Assembly: GCA_012034405.1 (NCBI GenBank) | Contig: JAAVLZ010000021.1 | Location: 1-50,511 of the forward strand | DNA length: 50,511 nucleotides | Origin: Oscillospiraceae bacterium HV4-5-C5C | Lineage (GTDB): Bacteria; Bacillota; Clostridia; Saccharofermentanales; Fastidiosipilaceae | Reading direction: 5' to 3' | In this document: positions 24,854 through 34,936 of the stretch, one piece after another | How the letters are laid out: every line of letters begins with the position of its first letter | Position numbering within the stretch: the stretch's first letter is position 1 | Translations under genes and position numbers: made by a program | The notes under the pieces: model-generated | What the model was told of the DNA's origin: nothing | Database searches by the model: none | Seen by the model: only the letters and a program-made list of their open reading frames with translations

Positions 24854-26500
24854 TTGAAACAGAAAAAAATGAGCAAAGCTGTCCCGTTACCCTGGTCAGA
24901 ACCACAATATGCGTCCTCGGCCCGCAGTTATGCCAGGACTTATTCCGCGGTTCGCAAAGGTGTCGGAGGACAGCTGATCAGGATTGAAGTCAGTCTGAGC
25001 CCGGGACTGCCGTATTTTGATATCGCGGGGATGATGGCAAACGCGGCTTCAGCTGTCCGTTCCCGCATCCGCGCAGCTATAAAAAACAGTGGCTTTGACT
25101 TTCCCAAAAGAAGGATAACCGCCAGCTTTTCACCTGAAGTCCGCGGACAGGACTGTAGGGCGCTGGATCTGCCACTGACACTCTGCCTTTTACATGCAGA
25201 CGGGCAGCTGGCCCTGCCAATGCACTGCGCGGCCCTGGGAGAAGTGGCTTTATCAGGAGATCTTTTGCCGGACCGGGATTGGTATAATCTGATCAGTTGC
25301 CTTTGTGAGTATGCGGCCCGGAGTGAACTTGGCCTGATTTTTACAGCAGCTTCCGCAGAGCTGCTTCAGCCGCGCTTTAATCCCTATTTGTTTCCAGTCA
25401 GTTCTCTGGCTGACGCGGCTAAATTCTTCACCGCCGGTCTGAGCAGTGCCGAGCTAAAGCAGGAAGCCAGGCGCCGGCTTAACTTAATTAAGACGGCGCG
25501 GCCCCGGGCTCAGCTTTCCAGACCGGTGATCAGCCGGATTGATGCTCAAAGCCAGGCACTGACCGCGCTGATTACGGCTGCGGCTGGCCGGCATCATCTC
25601 ATCATAAAAGGTGGACCTGGCTGTGGTAAAAGCTTCCTGATATCTTTACTGCCATACCTCTTGCCTGAGCTGACTGAACCGCAATTGCATTTGTTACATT
25701 GCATATATGCCGCCTGTAATCAGCCGGTGCCTGAGCAGGTCTTGGCCGGGCAACCGCCGCTGCGGCAACCGCATTACCGCATCAGCCCGGCGGCTTTACT
25801 GGGCGGTGGCGTGTCGGTCTTGCCCGGTGAAGTTACGTTGGCCCAGCACGGCATTTTGTTTTTAGATGAACTGAGCGAGTTTAGGCCGGATATTCTGGAT
25901 TTATTGAGACTGCCGCTGAGCGAAGGGGTGGTCCGCCTCTCCCGGGCCCAGCAAAAGATAAGCTTCCCGGCCGATTTCCTGCTGGTAGGCGCCAGCAATC
26001 CCTGCCCCTGCGGTCAATTGTTTGAGCCTGATGGCAGCTGCCGCTGCAGTGACCGGGAGATAGCCCGGTTTGAGCGCAAACTCTCTGCTGCGATCAGGGA
26101 CAGAGTGGATCTGGAGGTGATCCTGCACCGGATACCTGCCAGACAGCTAAGTGAAACGGTTCAGCAACAGGCTACTGTGGATCTGGCGGGCTTACAGCAG
26201 CAGGTTCTAGCGGCCAGGCGTCTGCAGCAGCAGCGCTACCGGGCTTATGACCATCCGGAATGGCTGAACAGCAATGTCCCGGCCACAGTGATTAAACAGG
26301 TCTTTGCCGTGAGTGAGCCAGCGCTGAAGCTGGCCCAGCAGTTTGCTTTATCAGCACATTTATCGGTCCGGAGCTTCCAGAAATTGCTGAGGATTGCCAG
26401 AACACAGGCTGATCTGCGAGCCTGTCAGGTGGTGGAAAAAGCTGATATTGCCCTGGCGGCGCAGTTCAAAATAACTGAATCCGCCAATGGTGGAACATAA
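24854..26500 (+). CDS. yifB: YifB/ComM-family Mg-chelatase-like AAA+ ATPase
   Basis: About 548 aa. N-terminal Lon-protease-like domain (about 20-150, YSAVRKGVGGQLIRIEVSLS and the RSRIRAAIKNSGFDFP segment), AAA+ ATPase with Walker A GGPGCGKSF and Walker B ILFLDELSEF, a CPCG...C zinc-like cluster (NPCPCGQLFEPDGSCRCS), and the C-terminal helical domain of Mg chelatases. The family includes ComM, a helicase that helps integrate transformed DNA; with dprA next door, a recombination role is likely. TTG at 24854 is the best start, 8 bases after GGAGG; GTG at 24845 overlaps that site. 20 bases separate it from dprA. Confidence 0.9.
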   Translation: MKQKKMSKAVPLPWSEPQYASSARSYARTYSAVRKGVGGQLIRIEVSLSPGLPYFDIAGMMANAASAVRSRIRAAIKNSGFDFPKRRITASFSPEVRGQDCRALDLPLTLCLLHADGQLALPMHCAALGEVALSGDLLPDRDWYNLISCLCEYAARSELGLIFTAASAELLQPRFNPYLFPVSSLADAAKFFTAGLSSAELKQEARRRLNLIKTARPRAQLSRPVISRIDAQSQALTALITAAAGRHHLIIKGGPGCGKSFLISLLPYLLPELTEPQLHLLHCIYAACNQPVPEQVLAGQPPLRQPHYRISPAALLGGGVSVLPGEVTLAQHGILFLDELSEFRPDILDLLRLPLSEGVVRLSRAQQKISFPADFLLVGASNPCPCGQLFEPDGSCRCSDREIARFERKLSAAIRDRVDLEVILHRIPARQLSETVQQQATVDLAGLQQQVLAARRLQQQRYRAYDHPEWLNSNVPATVIKQVFAVSEPALKLAQQFALSAHLSVRSFQKLLRIARTQADLRACQVVEKADIALAAQFKITESANGGT

Positions 26501-26520
26501 AGAAAGGAGTTGGCTGCAAG

Positions 26521-27660
26521 GTGGGAAATTTGAAGCATAATGAAAATCTGCTGATGCTGAGCTTTCTCTGGCTCAATCGACTGATTGATTCAGCACAAGG
26601 GAAAAAGTGGCTGAATGACAGCGCTGCCGGTGTTGCGCCGGAACTGAAATGGGATCAGGCACTGATTCTTGATTATTTCAGCCTGAGCGAAGCCCAGCAA
26701 GCCAGATTATTCAGAGCACTGGATTTGCAGTCAGCCGATCCAGATATACTATCCTGTGCTGATTACTGCGCTGAGGAGAATATTCAGCTTATCAGTTTAG
26801 CAGATCCGTTGTATCCGGCTTATCTGAAGGAGATCAGCTCACCTCCGTTAGTTCTATTTGTCAAAGGCCAGGGTGGGGAAGCTTTGCTGAGCAGTCCTGC
26901 AAGTTTGACCGTGGTCGGAGCGCGCAACTGTACCCCTTATGGCATAAACTGTACCAGCCGGCTGCTGCGTCCGCTGGCAGCAGCCGGCTGTTGTATTGTG
27001 TCAGGTTTGGCCAGGGGCATAGACGGACAGGCTCATATGGCGGCGCTAGCGGCCCGGGGCAAGACGATAGCCATTTTGCCTGGTGGGGTGGATGTGTGCT
27101 ATCCGGCAGAACACCGTCACCTCTATCAGCAAATTCAGCTGCAGGGCGCAGTTATCTCAGAGCAGTGGCCCGGCACAAGGCCTCAGCGGTCCTATTTCGC
27201 GGCCAGGAATCGTCTGCTGAGCGGCCTGTCTCAGGCAACCTTAGTGATTGAATCATCACAAAGATCAGGTACCCTCATAACTGTCGATCACGCGCTGCGC
27301 CAGGGCAGGGAAGTCCTGGCGGTTCCGGGCAGCATTTATTCCCCGCTGAGTGTTGGCACCAACCAGCTAATAAAAGAAGGCGCTACTCCGGTAACCGGGA
27401 TACAGGATTTATGGAGCGTCTTGAATATCAACCCGCCTGCCGTGACCGTGAATGATCCTTTGATGACAGCGGTTAAGCGGTATCAGCTGGATCAAAATCA
27501 AAGCCGGCTTCTTGCTATACTGAGCGCCGGCCCGTTGAATTATACGGAAATAGCCCGGCTTGATTTTGCCCGGGAGCAGGTTCAGCAGTTGATTTTTGAT
27601 CTGGAGTGTTGCGGCCTGATCCAATTGTACCGGGGAAAGTACACCGTCAGATGGCCTTAA
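26521..27660 (+). CDS. dprA: DNA processing protein DprA
   Basis: Loads RecA onto incoming single-stranded DNA during transformation and protects it. 379 aa: an N-terminal helical SAM-like region (about 1-80), the central Rossmann-like domain with GARNCTPYG, SGLARGIDGQAHMAAL and LPGGVDVCYPAEHRHL, and the conserved FAARNRLLSGLSQATLVIESS, then a C-terminal winged-helix region (about 320-379). It starts at GTG 26521 with AAAGGAG upstream and is transcribed with yifB. Presence of yifB and dprA does not prove competence, as both are widespread in non-transformable Clostridia. Confidence 0.94.
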   Translation: MGNLKHNENLLMLSFLWLNRLIDSAQGKKWLNDSAAGVAPELKWDQALILDYFSLSEAQQARLFRALDLQSADPDILSCADYCAEENIQLISLADPLYPAYLKEISSPPLVLFVKGQGGEALLSSPASLTVVGARNCTPYGINCTSRLLRPLAAAGCCIVSGLARGIDGQAHMAALAARGKTIAILPGGVDVCYPAEHRHLYQQIQLQGAVISEQWPGTRPQRSYFAARNRLLSGLSQATLVIESSQRSGTLITVDHALRQGREVLAVPGSIYSPLSVGTNQLIKEGATPVTGIQDLWSVLNINPPAVTVNDPLMTAVKRYQLDQNQSRLLAILSAGPLNYTEIARLDFAREQVQQLIFDLECCGLIQLYRGKYTVRWP

Positions 27661-27675
27661 GCGCGCAAGCTCGTT

Positions 27676-27704
27676 TTGACATTTGGCAGACTCCGTTGTA
27701 TATA
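27676..27704 (+). promoter_or_regulatory. sigma-A promoter of topA
   Basis: TTGACA (27676-27681), 17-base spacer, TATATT (27699-27704). Transcription should start near 27711, immediately before the hairpin at 27715. Confidence 0.75.
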
Positions 27705-27714
27705 TTAAGGAAAT

Positions 27715-27786
27715 CAGCCCCAATCATCCTGTGGTAGCTTATAAACAGACTGAGATTGTCTTAATTAGCTGATTGGGGCTGTTTTC
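27715..27786 (+). terminator. long-stem terminator in the topA leader
   Basis: Perfect 12-bp stem (27715-27726 with 27770-27781) around a 43-base loop, followed by TTTTCTGTTATT. It can end the dprA transcript, but it also forms the first bases of the RNA made from the topA promoter, so it may attenuate topA. Confidence 0.65.
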
Positions 27787-27840
27787 TGTTATTATGCAGC
27801 CAGACTGAAGCACAATTAATATAAGTAAGGAACGGTTTAA

Positions 27841-30039
27841 ATGGGAAGAACACTGGTTATTGTAGAGTCACCAGCCAAAGCCAAGACAATTGGCCGCTAT
27901 CTGGGGGACCATTACCGTATTGTAGCGTCTGTTGGACATGTGCGTGACTTACCGTCATCCTCGCTGGGGGTAGACGTTGAGCACGAATATAAGCCGCGAT
28001 ACATCAACATGAAGGGCAAAGATAAGGTCATAAGAGAGCTGAAGGATGATGCCAAAACGGCTGACCGCGTCCTGATCGCAACCGACCCGGACCGGGAAGG
28101 CGAAGCGATTGCCTGGCACCTGTCAACCCTGTTGAAAATTGATCCGGCGTCCGACTGCCGGGTCACCTTTAATGAAATAACTGAAAAGGCGGTTAAGGAA
28201 GCCATTACACACCCCAGGTCTATTGACATGAATCTGGTTGACGCCCAACAAGCAAGACGTATTTTGGACCGACTGGTGGGCTATGAACTCAGTCCCTTGT
28301 TATGGAAGAAAGTCAGAACAGGCTTGTCTGCCGGCAGAGTTCAGTCCGTAGCTACCAAATTGGTAGTAGATCGGGAAGAAGAGATCAACCAATTTAAACC
28401 GGAAGAATACTGGATCCTGCAAGTCAGACTTCAAACAGACTTACAGCAAAGCTTCACGGCCAAATACCAGGGTAACGTGAAAAATGACAAGCTTGAAAAG
28501 GTACGTCTCTTAAACAAAGAAATGACGGATGCTGTCATCTCCGACATCAAGGATAAACCGTTTCAGGTCTATCGGATAAAAAAAGGTCAGAAACAGCGTC
28601 AGCCATATGCGCCTTTTACCACCAGTACGTTGCAGCAGGAAGCTGCACGCCGCCTGAGCTTTTCATCCAAAAAAACCATGAGCATAGCTCAGCAGATTTA
28701 TGAAGGCGTAGATATTCCCGGGCAGGGCGCTACGGCACTGGTGACCTATATCAGAACCGATTCAGTCAGGACTTCTCAGGAAGCGCTGGAGGCGGCCAGA
28801 GATTTAATCGGTCAGCATTACGGACCGGCTTATGTCCCTAAGCAGCCACGCCTGTTTAAAAACCGTCATTCGGCTCAGGACGCACATGAAGCGATCAGAC
28901 CAGCTCATTTTGAACTGTCACCACAGGAACTGGAGCGGCATCTGACCCGTGATCAGTATCGTCTTTATAAACTTATCTGGGAGCGTTTTCTGGCTTCGCA
29001 GATGTCAGCTGCCAAGATAAACACGCTGGTAGTGGATACCGTCTGCCAGCAGCAGTTGTTCAGGTCAAGTGGTGAACAGGTGATCTTCCCGGGCTTTCTG
29101 GCTGCGTATGCAGATATAAAACTGGATCAGGCAGAACAAACTGAGCCGGATGAACTGAACAAGGACGACAATCACGAAGAAATTCCCCCGCTGGAGGAAG
29201 GTCAGAGCCTGATCAATATGCTGACCACACCTACGCAGAAATTTACCCAACCACCGGCCCGTTATACTGAAGCCAGCCTGATTAAGGCTATGGAGGAAAA
29301 GGGGATTGGCCGTCCGTCTACCTATGCCCCCACCATCTCCACAATTTTGGCCCGCAAATATGTTGAAAAGCAGCAGCGACAGCTTTTTCCTACCACTCTC
29401 GGCACAGTGGTGACTCACCTGTTGGCAGATAACTTTCAGGATATTGTGGACGTTACTTTTACCGCGGGCATGGAAAGTAAACTGGATATTGTAGAGGAAG
29501 GCAAAGAAAACTGGGTTAAGGTGCTGGATGAGTTTTATCCACCGTTTCATAAAGAAGTCGAACATGCGGCGGAGCATGTTGACCGGGTCAAGATGCCGGT
29601 GGTGAAGCTGGATGAGAAATGTCCGGAGTGCGGTGGAGATCTGGTCATAAAAGAAGGACGCTATGGTAAGTTTGTAGCCTGCTCTAATTTCCCGGAATGT
29701 AAATATACTCGTAATCTGGCAGAAAAAGTAAACGCGCACTGTCCGCTGTGCGGGTCAGGCCTTGAAAGCAGAAGAAGCCGGCGCGGCAGCACCTTTTATG
29801 TCTGTGACAAAAAAGGTGCAGATCCCGACTGCAAATTTATTTCTTGGGATCTGCCCATCGACGGGCAAAAATGTGAGACCTGCGGTTCCTATATGGTCTT
29901 TAAGCGCTTCAGAGGCCGCAGCTTTCCTAAGTGCAGCAACCCGGATTGTCCGACCAACGCACGGGCCAAAAAGAAGAAAACTGAGTCGGAACAACCGGCT
30001 GATAAGGCCGATCAGCAGATACAGGAAGGCGAAGTTTAA
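27841..30039 (+). CDS. topA: DNA topoisomerase I (type IA)
   Basis: Relaxes negative supercoils through a transient 5'-phosphotyrosine link. 732 aa: TOPRIM domain at the start ([12 protein letters not shown] and [14 protein letters not shown]), then the toroid with active-site Tyr303 in TYIRTDS, and [11 protein letters not shown] later. The C-terminus carries three four-cysteine zinc fingers (about 598-625, 640-670 and 680-705), then a Lys-rich tail. The arrangement and size are standard for Clostridia. An AAGGAACG site precedes the ATG. Its stop codon shares one base with the trmFO start (TAATG), so the two are one operon. Confidence 0.97.
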   Translation: MGRTLVIVESPAKAKTIGRYLGDHYRIVASVGHVRDLPSSSLGVDVEHEYKPRYINMKGKDKVIRELKDDAKTADRVLIATDPDREGEAIAWHLSTLLKIDPASDCRVTFNEITEKAVKEAITHPRSIDMNLVDAQQARRILDRLVGYELSPLLWKKVRTGLSAGRVQSVATKLVVDREEEINQFKPEEYWILQVRLQTDLQQSFTAKYQGNVKNDKLEKVRLLNKEMTDAVISDIKDKPFQVYRIKKGQKQRQPYAPFTTSTLQQEAARRLSFSSKKTMSIAQQIYEGVDIPGQGATALVTYIRTDSVRTSQEALEAARDLIGQHYGPAYVPKQPRLFKNRHSAQDAHEAIRPAHFELSPQELERHLTRDQYRLYKLIWERFLASQMSAAKINTLVVDTVCQQQLFRSSGEQVIFPGFLAAYADIKLDQAEQTEPDELNKDDNHEEIPPLEEGQSLINMLTTPTQKFTQPPARYTEASLIKAMEEKGIGRPSTYAPTISTILARKYVEKQQRQLFPTTLGTVVTHLLADNFQDIVDVTFTAGMESKLDIVEEGKENWVKVLDEFYPPFHKEVEHAAEHVDRVKMPVVKLDEKCPECGGDLVIKEGRYGKFVACSNFPECKYTRNLAEKVNAHCPLCGSGLESRRSRRGSTFYVCDKKGADPDCKFISWDLPIDGQKCETCGSYMVFKRFRGRSFPKCSNPDCPTNARAKKKKTESEQPADKADQQIQEGEV

Positions 30040-31388
30040 TGGCCAGTATATATAACAGACCGGCAGTTACAGTGATCGGCGCGGGGCTGGCAGGAGCGGA
30101 GGCCAGCTGGCAACTGCTGCGCTTTGGCGTTCCGGTCAACTTGATTGATATGAAACCTGAGCAATTTACGCCGGCTCATCACCAGACTGGCTTTGCTGAA
30201 CTGGTATGTTCCAACTCGCTGCGCTCTGACCGGCTGAATAATGCCGTCGGTTTATTGAAAGAAGAACTTCGTATACAGGGTTCATTGATTATGGCCGCAG
30301 CCGACCACAGCCGGGTACCGGCCGGCGGCGCCCTGGCGGTGGACCGGGAAGAGTTTTCAGATTACATCACCCAAAGACTTAAGCAGCACCCGCTCTTAAC
30401 TTATGAATGCGCCCGGGTTGATGCCATACCGGCTGAAGGTACGGTGGTCATAGCAACAGGACCGCTTACTCAGGGCAGCTTGTTTGAGAATATCCAACAA
30501 GCTCTGGGAGCAACAACCCTGCATTTTTTTGATGCCGCAGCCCCGATCATCAGTCTGGACAGTATTGACCAGACGATTGCTTTCCGGCAGTCCCGTTATG
30601 ACCGCGGCAGCGCGGATTATCTGAATTGCCCTATGGACCAGGGCCAATATGAGCACTTTGTTGAGGCGCTGATTAAGGCTGAATTGGCGGAGGTCAAGGA
30701 TTTTGACAGGGAAACGGTATTTGAAGGTTGTATGCCGATTGAAACCATGGCCAAAAGAGGTAAGGATACGATACGTTTTGGACCGCTGAAGCCAGTTGGT
30801 CTGAGTGATCCTCGCACTGGTAAAAGACCTTATGCCTGTGTACAGCTGCGCCAGGATGACCGCGCTGATTCCATGTACAATATGGTCGGCTTTCAAACCA
30901 GATTGAAATTTGGGCAGCAGCGGCAGGTCTTCCGTATGATACCGGGCCTGGAAAATGCTGACTTTTTGCGTTATGGCGTCATGCACCGCAATACGTTTCT
31001 GAACTCGCCGGAGGTGCTTACCGCAAGTTATCAGTCCCGGCTCCAACCGGATTGGTTTTTTGCCGGACAGATGACCGGCGTGGAAGGCTATGTTGAGTCG
31101 GCTGCTTCAGGCCTTCTGGCTGGCATTAATGCGGCTCTCAGAGCCTGCGGCCTGAGCAATACATATATACCTTCGGCAGCCACAGTTTGCGGCAGTATGG
31201 CGGCATATATTTCAGATCCGGCGGTCAAACACTTTCAACCCATGAATGCCAATTTTGGCCTGGTAACCGCGCCGCAACTGCCGCCGGATCTGCCGAGGAG
31301 AGCAATTAAGGAGACCCGTCAACAAGCGTTAATTGATACCAGCTTGAGTGAAATCAGGAACCTGTCCAAGCGCCTCCCGGCGCTATAA
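30039..31388 (+). CDS. trmFO: methylenetetrahydrofolate-tRNA-(uracil-5-)-methyltransferase
   Basis: Makes 5-methyluridine at position 54 of the tRNA T loop, using methylene-THF and FAD rather than SAM. 449 aa: the FAD-binding [18 protein letters not shown] at the start, the family-specific [25 protein letters not shown] with its catalytic Cys, the second conserved [14 protein letters not shown] with another key Cys, and [17 protein letters not shown] near the end. Its position after topA is conserved in Firmicutes. The first 8 residues are variable. Confidence 0.96.
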   Translation: MASIYNRPAVTVIGAGLAGAEASWQLLRFGVPVNLIDMKPEQFTPAHHQTGFAELVCSNSLRSDRLNNAVGLLKEELRIQGSLIMAAADHSRVPAGGALAVDREEFSDYITQRLKQHPLLTYECARVDAIPAEGTVVIATGPLTQGSLFENIQQALGATTLHFFDAAAPIISLDSIDQTIAFRQSRYDRGSADYLNCPMDQGQYEHFVEALIKAELAEVKDFDRETVFEGCMPIETMAKRGKDTIRFGPLKPVGLSDPRTGKRPYACVQLRQDDRADSMYNMVGFQTRLKFGQQRQVFRMIPGLENADFLRYGVMHRNTFLNSPEVLTASYQSRLQPDWFFAGQMTGVEGYVESAASGLLAGINAALRACGLSNTYIPSAATVCGSMAAYISDPAVKHFQPMNANFGLVTAPQLPPDLPRRAIKETRQQALIDTSLSEIRNLSKRLPAL

Positions 31389-31451
31389 CCTGAAACCTGC
31401 TCCAAGGCCGGGAAGCCTCCGGGCAGGAGCAGACTCATTTTTGCTGCATGA

Positions 31452-31481
31452 TTGTTCAAAAGCAAAAACAGGGTATATAAT
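31452..31481 (+). promoter_or_regulatory. promoter of the YesL-like gene
   Basis: TTGTTC (31452-31457), 18 bases, TATAAT (31476-31481). It rules out translation starts upstream of 31482. Confidence 0.65.
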
Positions 31482-31511
31482 TGTTCCAATGTCACTGAAA
31501 GGATCATAAAG

Positions 31512-32618
31512 ATGGCTGGATTTTTTGGCTTATTTGATTTTACCAAAGAGGGACCGGGTATAGACCCAGACGAACCGCCTAAAGGCCCTGTGGCCACATT
31601 TTTTGGCATTCTCGGACGTAAATTCTGGAAGGTTTGTACCATCAGTCTGATGTACAGCCTCTTCAGTCTGTTATCCTTCGCGCTGGCTTTTCTGGTCAGT
31701 TCCTATCTGCTACAGCTGCTTTTACCGACTTTGACGCTGGATAACCTGAACCAGATCTTTGCTGATGTCCAGTTAAATGAAGGTGTGACTGTATCCGATC
31801 TTTCTTCTATGGTTATTATGGGTCTTACGGTTTTGGTGATGGGTTTACTGATTGGTCTGTCATATGTGGTAACCGGACCGGTCCACGCGGGAGCAACCTA
31901 TCTGATGCGTAACTACGGCCGGGAGGATCATGCTTTTGTCTGGTCTGATTTCTGGGAGCATGCCCGTAAGAACTGGAAACAGTCCACCGTAACCTGCCTG
32001 CTTTCCCTGGCCGCAAGTTTCCTGCTGCCCGTAGCCTTTGTTTTCTATCGCAGAACCATCAGTAATGCCATCCTGCGGACACTGCTGACGACTGTCATCG
32101 TTCTGCTTTTTATTTTTGTTACTTTTATGCTGATGTATGTTTACCAGATGATGGTAACCTTTGATTTAAAGCTAAAAGATATTTTCCGCAATGCTTTCCT
32201 ATTTTCAATTCTCAGGCTCCCGTTCAATTTCTTGATACTGCTGGCACAGCTGTTGATTCTGTTACTGATTCCGGCGTTGCTGCTCTATTTCCTGAGCGGC
32301 TTAGGGTTGTTGCTAACAGTGGTTTACTATGTCGTCTTCGCGTTTGGCTGCAACCTATTGCTGGTAAATTTCTTTATTAACCGTCAGATCCAGCGCTATA
32401 TGATTAAACCGATGCAGCAGACAGAGGAAGCGGAAACGGCGGAAGAGGACGAGAACGAGGACTGGGAAGAAGAGCAGACTGATACCTCTGAGGATCAGGA
32501 TGCTCCAGAAGCAGATGACGAGCCTGCCGATGATCCAGGAAGACGGCAACCTGCCCCGGAGCAGAGCGGGAAGAAACGGCCTGGCCAGCTGCCTGCACCT
32601 GAAGGTTCACCAGCCTGA
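31512..32618 (+). CDS. YesL/DUF624-like membrane protein with acidic tail
   Basis: 368-aa integral membrane protein. It starts with GFFGLFDFTKEGPG, typical of YesL/DUF624 proteins, followed by about five to six hydrophobic segments (roughly 43-72, 95-125, 160-180, 190-215, 230-275 and 280-300). The PVHAGATYLMRNYGRE segment between helices is the conserved cytoplasmic piece of the family. The last 65 residues form a strongly acidic, Pro-rich tail (AEEDENEDWEEEQ) that is unusual. Function is unknown; family members often sit near sugar transport genes, which is not so here. ATG at 31512 follows AAAGGA. It is expressed alone, ending at a strong terminator. Confidence 0.78.
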   Translation: MAGFFGLFDFTKEGPGIDPDEPPKGPVATFFGILGRKFWKVCTISLMYSLFSLLSFALAFLVSSYLLQLLLPTLTLDNLNQIFADVQLNEGVTVSDLSSMVIMGLTVLVMGLLIGLSYVVTGPVHAGATYLMRNYGREDHAFVWSDFWEHARKNWKQSTVTCLLSLAASFLLPVAFVFYRRTISNAILRTLLTTVIVLLFIFVTFMLMYVYQMMVTFDLKLKDIFRNAFLFSILRLPFNFLILLAQLLILLLIPALLLYFLSGLGLLLTVVYYVVFAFGCNLLLVNFFINRQIQRYMIKPMQQTEEAETAEEDENEDWEEEQTDTSEDQDAPEADDEPADDPGRRQPAPEQSGKKRPGQLPAPEGSPA

Positions 32619-32654
32619 GCACTGAGATAGTGCTTTACCTGGCTATGGATTTAG

Positions 32655-32706
32655 AATGAAACCGCGGTAACGGACTGTCCAGGCAGTCCGTTACCGCGGT
32701 TTTCTG
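32655..32706. terminator. strong bidirectional terminator
   Basis: A perfect 19-bp stem (32659-32677 with 32684-32702) with a 6-base loop and short T/A tracts at both sides. It separates the convergent YesL-like gene and dapB. Confidence 0.88.
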
Positions 32707-32795
32707 ATCAGCAGTGACGCTGGTAAAAGGAGCGGTTACGCATAAGCATTAATCATGTGCCGCAGGTTAACTGCCGGGACTTCAGGCTGCGACTG

Positions 32796-33620
32796 TTAAG
32801 CCTTGGCTAATTGATCCAGCAAATCTTCCATACTGTATAAGCCTGCTTCGCGGTTTATGATAAACGCGGCGGCATTAAGCGCGCCCTGGGCAAAGACAGA
32901 TCTGGAAAGCGCACTGTGCTTTATGGTCAGGATATCAGCCTGGCCCGCAAATATGACTGCGTGTTCTCCGACTATATTGCCGCCTCTGATTGAGGAGATC
33001 CCAATTTCAGCAGCTGGCCTGGCCTGTCTGACCAGACTGCGGTCAAAGGTTAACGTTAAGTCCGTACCCTGCGTCTGACAAATTTCATCCTGCAAGGCGC
33101 GGGCCAGCAACAGTGCAGTGCCGGATGGCGCGTCTACCTTACGACGGTGGTGAGCTTCCACAATTTCAATATCGTAAGCCGGATACAAATATCTTGCGGC
33201 TTGGGTAATAAGGCGCTGCATGACATGAATACCCAAAGACATATTGGCAGACATGAATAAAGGTAAGGTCCGGGCTAATTGCTTTAAGCTTGCCAGCTCA
33301 TCTTGGCTATAGCCAGTCGTAGCCAGGACTGCTGGAGCAGGGTGCCTGGTTAAAAGCTCGCAGATGGCAGGTAACAGCGCTGGGCTGGAAAAATCAATCA
33401 GCACATCCCATTCGCAGTCGGCCAGCGTTTGAAGGTTGCCCGGCCAACCTTGTACAACGCCTTCCATCTGGTGCTGATGGCCGTTTAAAATCGCGGCCAA
33501 GCGGTACTGCTCTGATTGTTGTCGAATCTGCTCAGTTACAATCTGCCCCATATGTCCGGAGGCCCCGACCAGAAGAATCCGTAATGGGCTGGGATTTGAT
33601 AGCTGTTTAGTTCCTTCCAT
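32796..33620 (-). CDS. dapB: 4-hydroxy-tetrahydrodipicolinate reductase
   Basis: Second dedicated step of lysine/diaminopimelate synthesis: NAD(P)H-dependent reduction of 4-hydroxy-tetrahydrodipicolinate. 274 aa: Rossmann start ILLVGASGHMGQIV, FSSPALL, TTGYSQDEL, and the catalytic and substrate-binding segment EAHHRRKVDAPSGTALLLA with the HHRRKVDAPSGT signature complete. AGGAA precedes the ATG. It lies 135 bases after dapA on the same strand, so the two probably form a unit feeding peptidoglycan precursors. Confidence 0.95.
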   Translation of the reverse strand: MEGTKQLSNPSPLRILLVGASGHMGQIVTEQIRQQSEQYRLAAILNGHQHQMEGVVQGWPGNLQTLADCEWDVLIDFSSPALLPAICELLTRHPAPAVLATTGYSQDELASLKQLARTLPLFMSANMSLGIHVMQRLITQAARYLYPAYDIEIVEAHHRRKVDAPSGTALLLARALQDEICQTQGTDLTLTFDRSLVRQARPAAEIGISSIRGGNIVGEHAVIFAGQADILTIKHSALSRSVFAQGALNAAAFIINREAGLYSMEDLLDQLAKA

Positions 33621-33755
33621 ACATGTTCCTTTCCTGAAGCAGGGCTATGTTATACCAACCAGGCGCAAGCGGTATCGAACCTGAGCATACATATGAACAG
33701 GTGCCATGCTTCATGCCCTGCTGTCGGCGCCTCCCATCATCTGTCCATTTCCTGA

Positions 33756-34634
33756 TCAGGCTAGCAGGCCGTAAGTCTTCAAGACCTGCTTGAGTTTCTG
33801 AGTATCCGCTTCACTCAAGTCAGTCAGAGGCAAACGGCAGGGACCAACCTCCTTATGCAGCAGATTCATCGCTGCCTTAATCGGTATGGGGTTGACATCA
33901 CAAAAGCAGGCGTGAATCAACGGCAATAAGCTGATTTGTTCCGCCCGGGCAGTTTGAATATCACCGCTCAGCCAGGCGTGAGTCATGGCTACCGTACGTT
34001 GCGGCACAATGTTAGCGATAACTGAAATCACTCCCAGACCACCTAAGGCCATCAGCGGCAGGACCAGGCCATCTTCTCCGGAATATACGGCATAACGATC
34101 TCCGGTAAGCTGGAAGATATCCCCGACCTGACCCAGATTACACTCCTTAATCCCAACAATGTTTTCTACCTCCGCCAGAGCCGCGTAAGTCTGGGGCTGA
34201 ATGTTCAGGCTGGTGCGGGACGGGACATTATAAAGAATGATGGGCAGATCAACCGCGGCTGCTGTCGCTTTGAAATGCTGAATCAGTCCCTTTTGCGAAG
34301 TTTTATTATAATAAGGTGTTACGCAGAGTAACGCATCAGCTCCTGCTTTGGCTGCTGCCTGGGACAGCGCCGCTCCGTGGCGGGTATCATTGCTGCCGGT
34401 GCCGGCAATGACCGGCACGCGTCCGGCGACTGCCCGTACGGCCTCACGTATGACAGAAATATGTTCATCATCCGGCATGGCAGAGGCCTCACCAGTCGTG
34501 CCACAGATGACCAGAGCATCAGTACCAGCTGCAATCTGTTCATCACATAACTGATCCAGCCGCTCATAGTCAACCTGATCGTTCTTAAATGGGGTTACCA
34601 GGGCAACCCCAGATCCTTTAAATACAGTTTTCAT
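33756..34634 (-). CDS. dapA: 4-hydroxy-tetrahydrodipicolinate synthase
   Basis: First dedicated step of the diaminopimelate/lysine branch: condensation of pyruvate and aspartate semialdehyde. 292-aa TIM barrel of the DapA family: GTTGEASAM near the start (Thr-Thr of the proton relay), YNVPSRTS with the catalytic Tyr and the carboxylate-binding Arg, Schiff-base Lys in GIKECN, and GGLGVISVIANIVP late. The start is ATG at 34634. A TATAAT for this strand lies near 34715-34706, and the leader has a small TAAAGCA/TGCTTTA hairpin (34664-34688). I see no lysine riboswitch or T-box. Confidence 0.95.
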   Translation of the reverse strand: MKTVFKGSGVALVTPFKNDQVDYERLDQLCDEQIAAGTDALVICGTTGEASAMPDDEHISVIREAVRAVAGRVPVIAGTGSNDTRHGAALSQAAAKAGADALLCVTPYYNKTSQKGLIQHFKATAAAVDLPIILYNVPSRTSLNIQPQTYAALAEVENIVGIKECNLGQVGDIFQLTGDRYAVYSGEDGLVLPLMALGGLGVISVIANIVPQRTVAMTHAWLSGDIQTARAEQISLLPLIHACFCDVNPIPIKAAMNLLHKEVGPCRLPLTDLSEADTQKLKQVLKTYGLLA

Positions 34635-34826
34635 TCTGTCTACCTCATACTTATGTTATCGGCTAAAGCAGCTGACTTTATTGCTTTAACCCTCTACCTG
34701 ACTGACCTATTATATAATAAACCACTGGAACTGGCGAACCGATGCGCGCGTGCTCAGCCGGCTTTTTACTGAATATTCCGTTCCTGAAAACGCTGAATTT
34801 ATCATTCCTGCCTGTACTTGCCGGCG

Positions 34827-34936
34827 CTTAATCGTTATAATCGTAGTTTGTGATCTTCGGGTCTGTAAAAATGATCCATCCGACTGAATTTGAGGAGTCC
34901 GGTCGCCAGGGCTGCGGCTGGTAGATAACGATTAAG
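34827..34936. repeat. 12-bp perfect inverted repeat around the queA leader
   Basis: CTTAATCGTTAT (34827-34838) is repeated inverted as ATAACGATTAAG (34925-34936), which ends one base before the queA ATG. The left arm contains most of a TATAAT (34836-34841) likely to be the queA -10 box; the right arm occupies the place of its ribosome site. Confidence 0.6.
34871..34924 (+). CDS. possible 17-codon leader peptide before queA
   Basis: An ATG at 34871 opens a 17-codon frame (starts MIHPTEFEES) ending 13 bases before queA. No clear ribosome site precedes it. Listed because queA itself has no good Shine-Dalgarno sequence, so coupling to this frame is one explanation. Confidence 0.2.
   Translation: MIHPTEFEESGRQGCGW

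Noticed and set aside
29065-29739. 224-codon frame antisense to topA
   Set aside because: Lies wholly inside topA, no ribosome site, no recognisable domain; an effect of the base composition of the coding strand.
30396-31046. 216-codon frame antisense to trmFO
   Set aside because: Completely inside a well-supported gene and without protein-like motifs.
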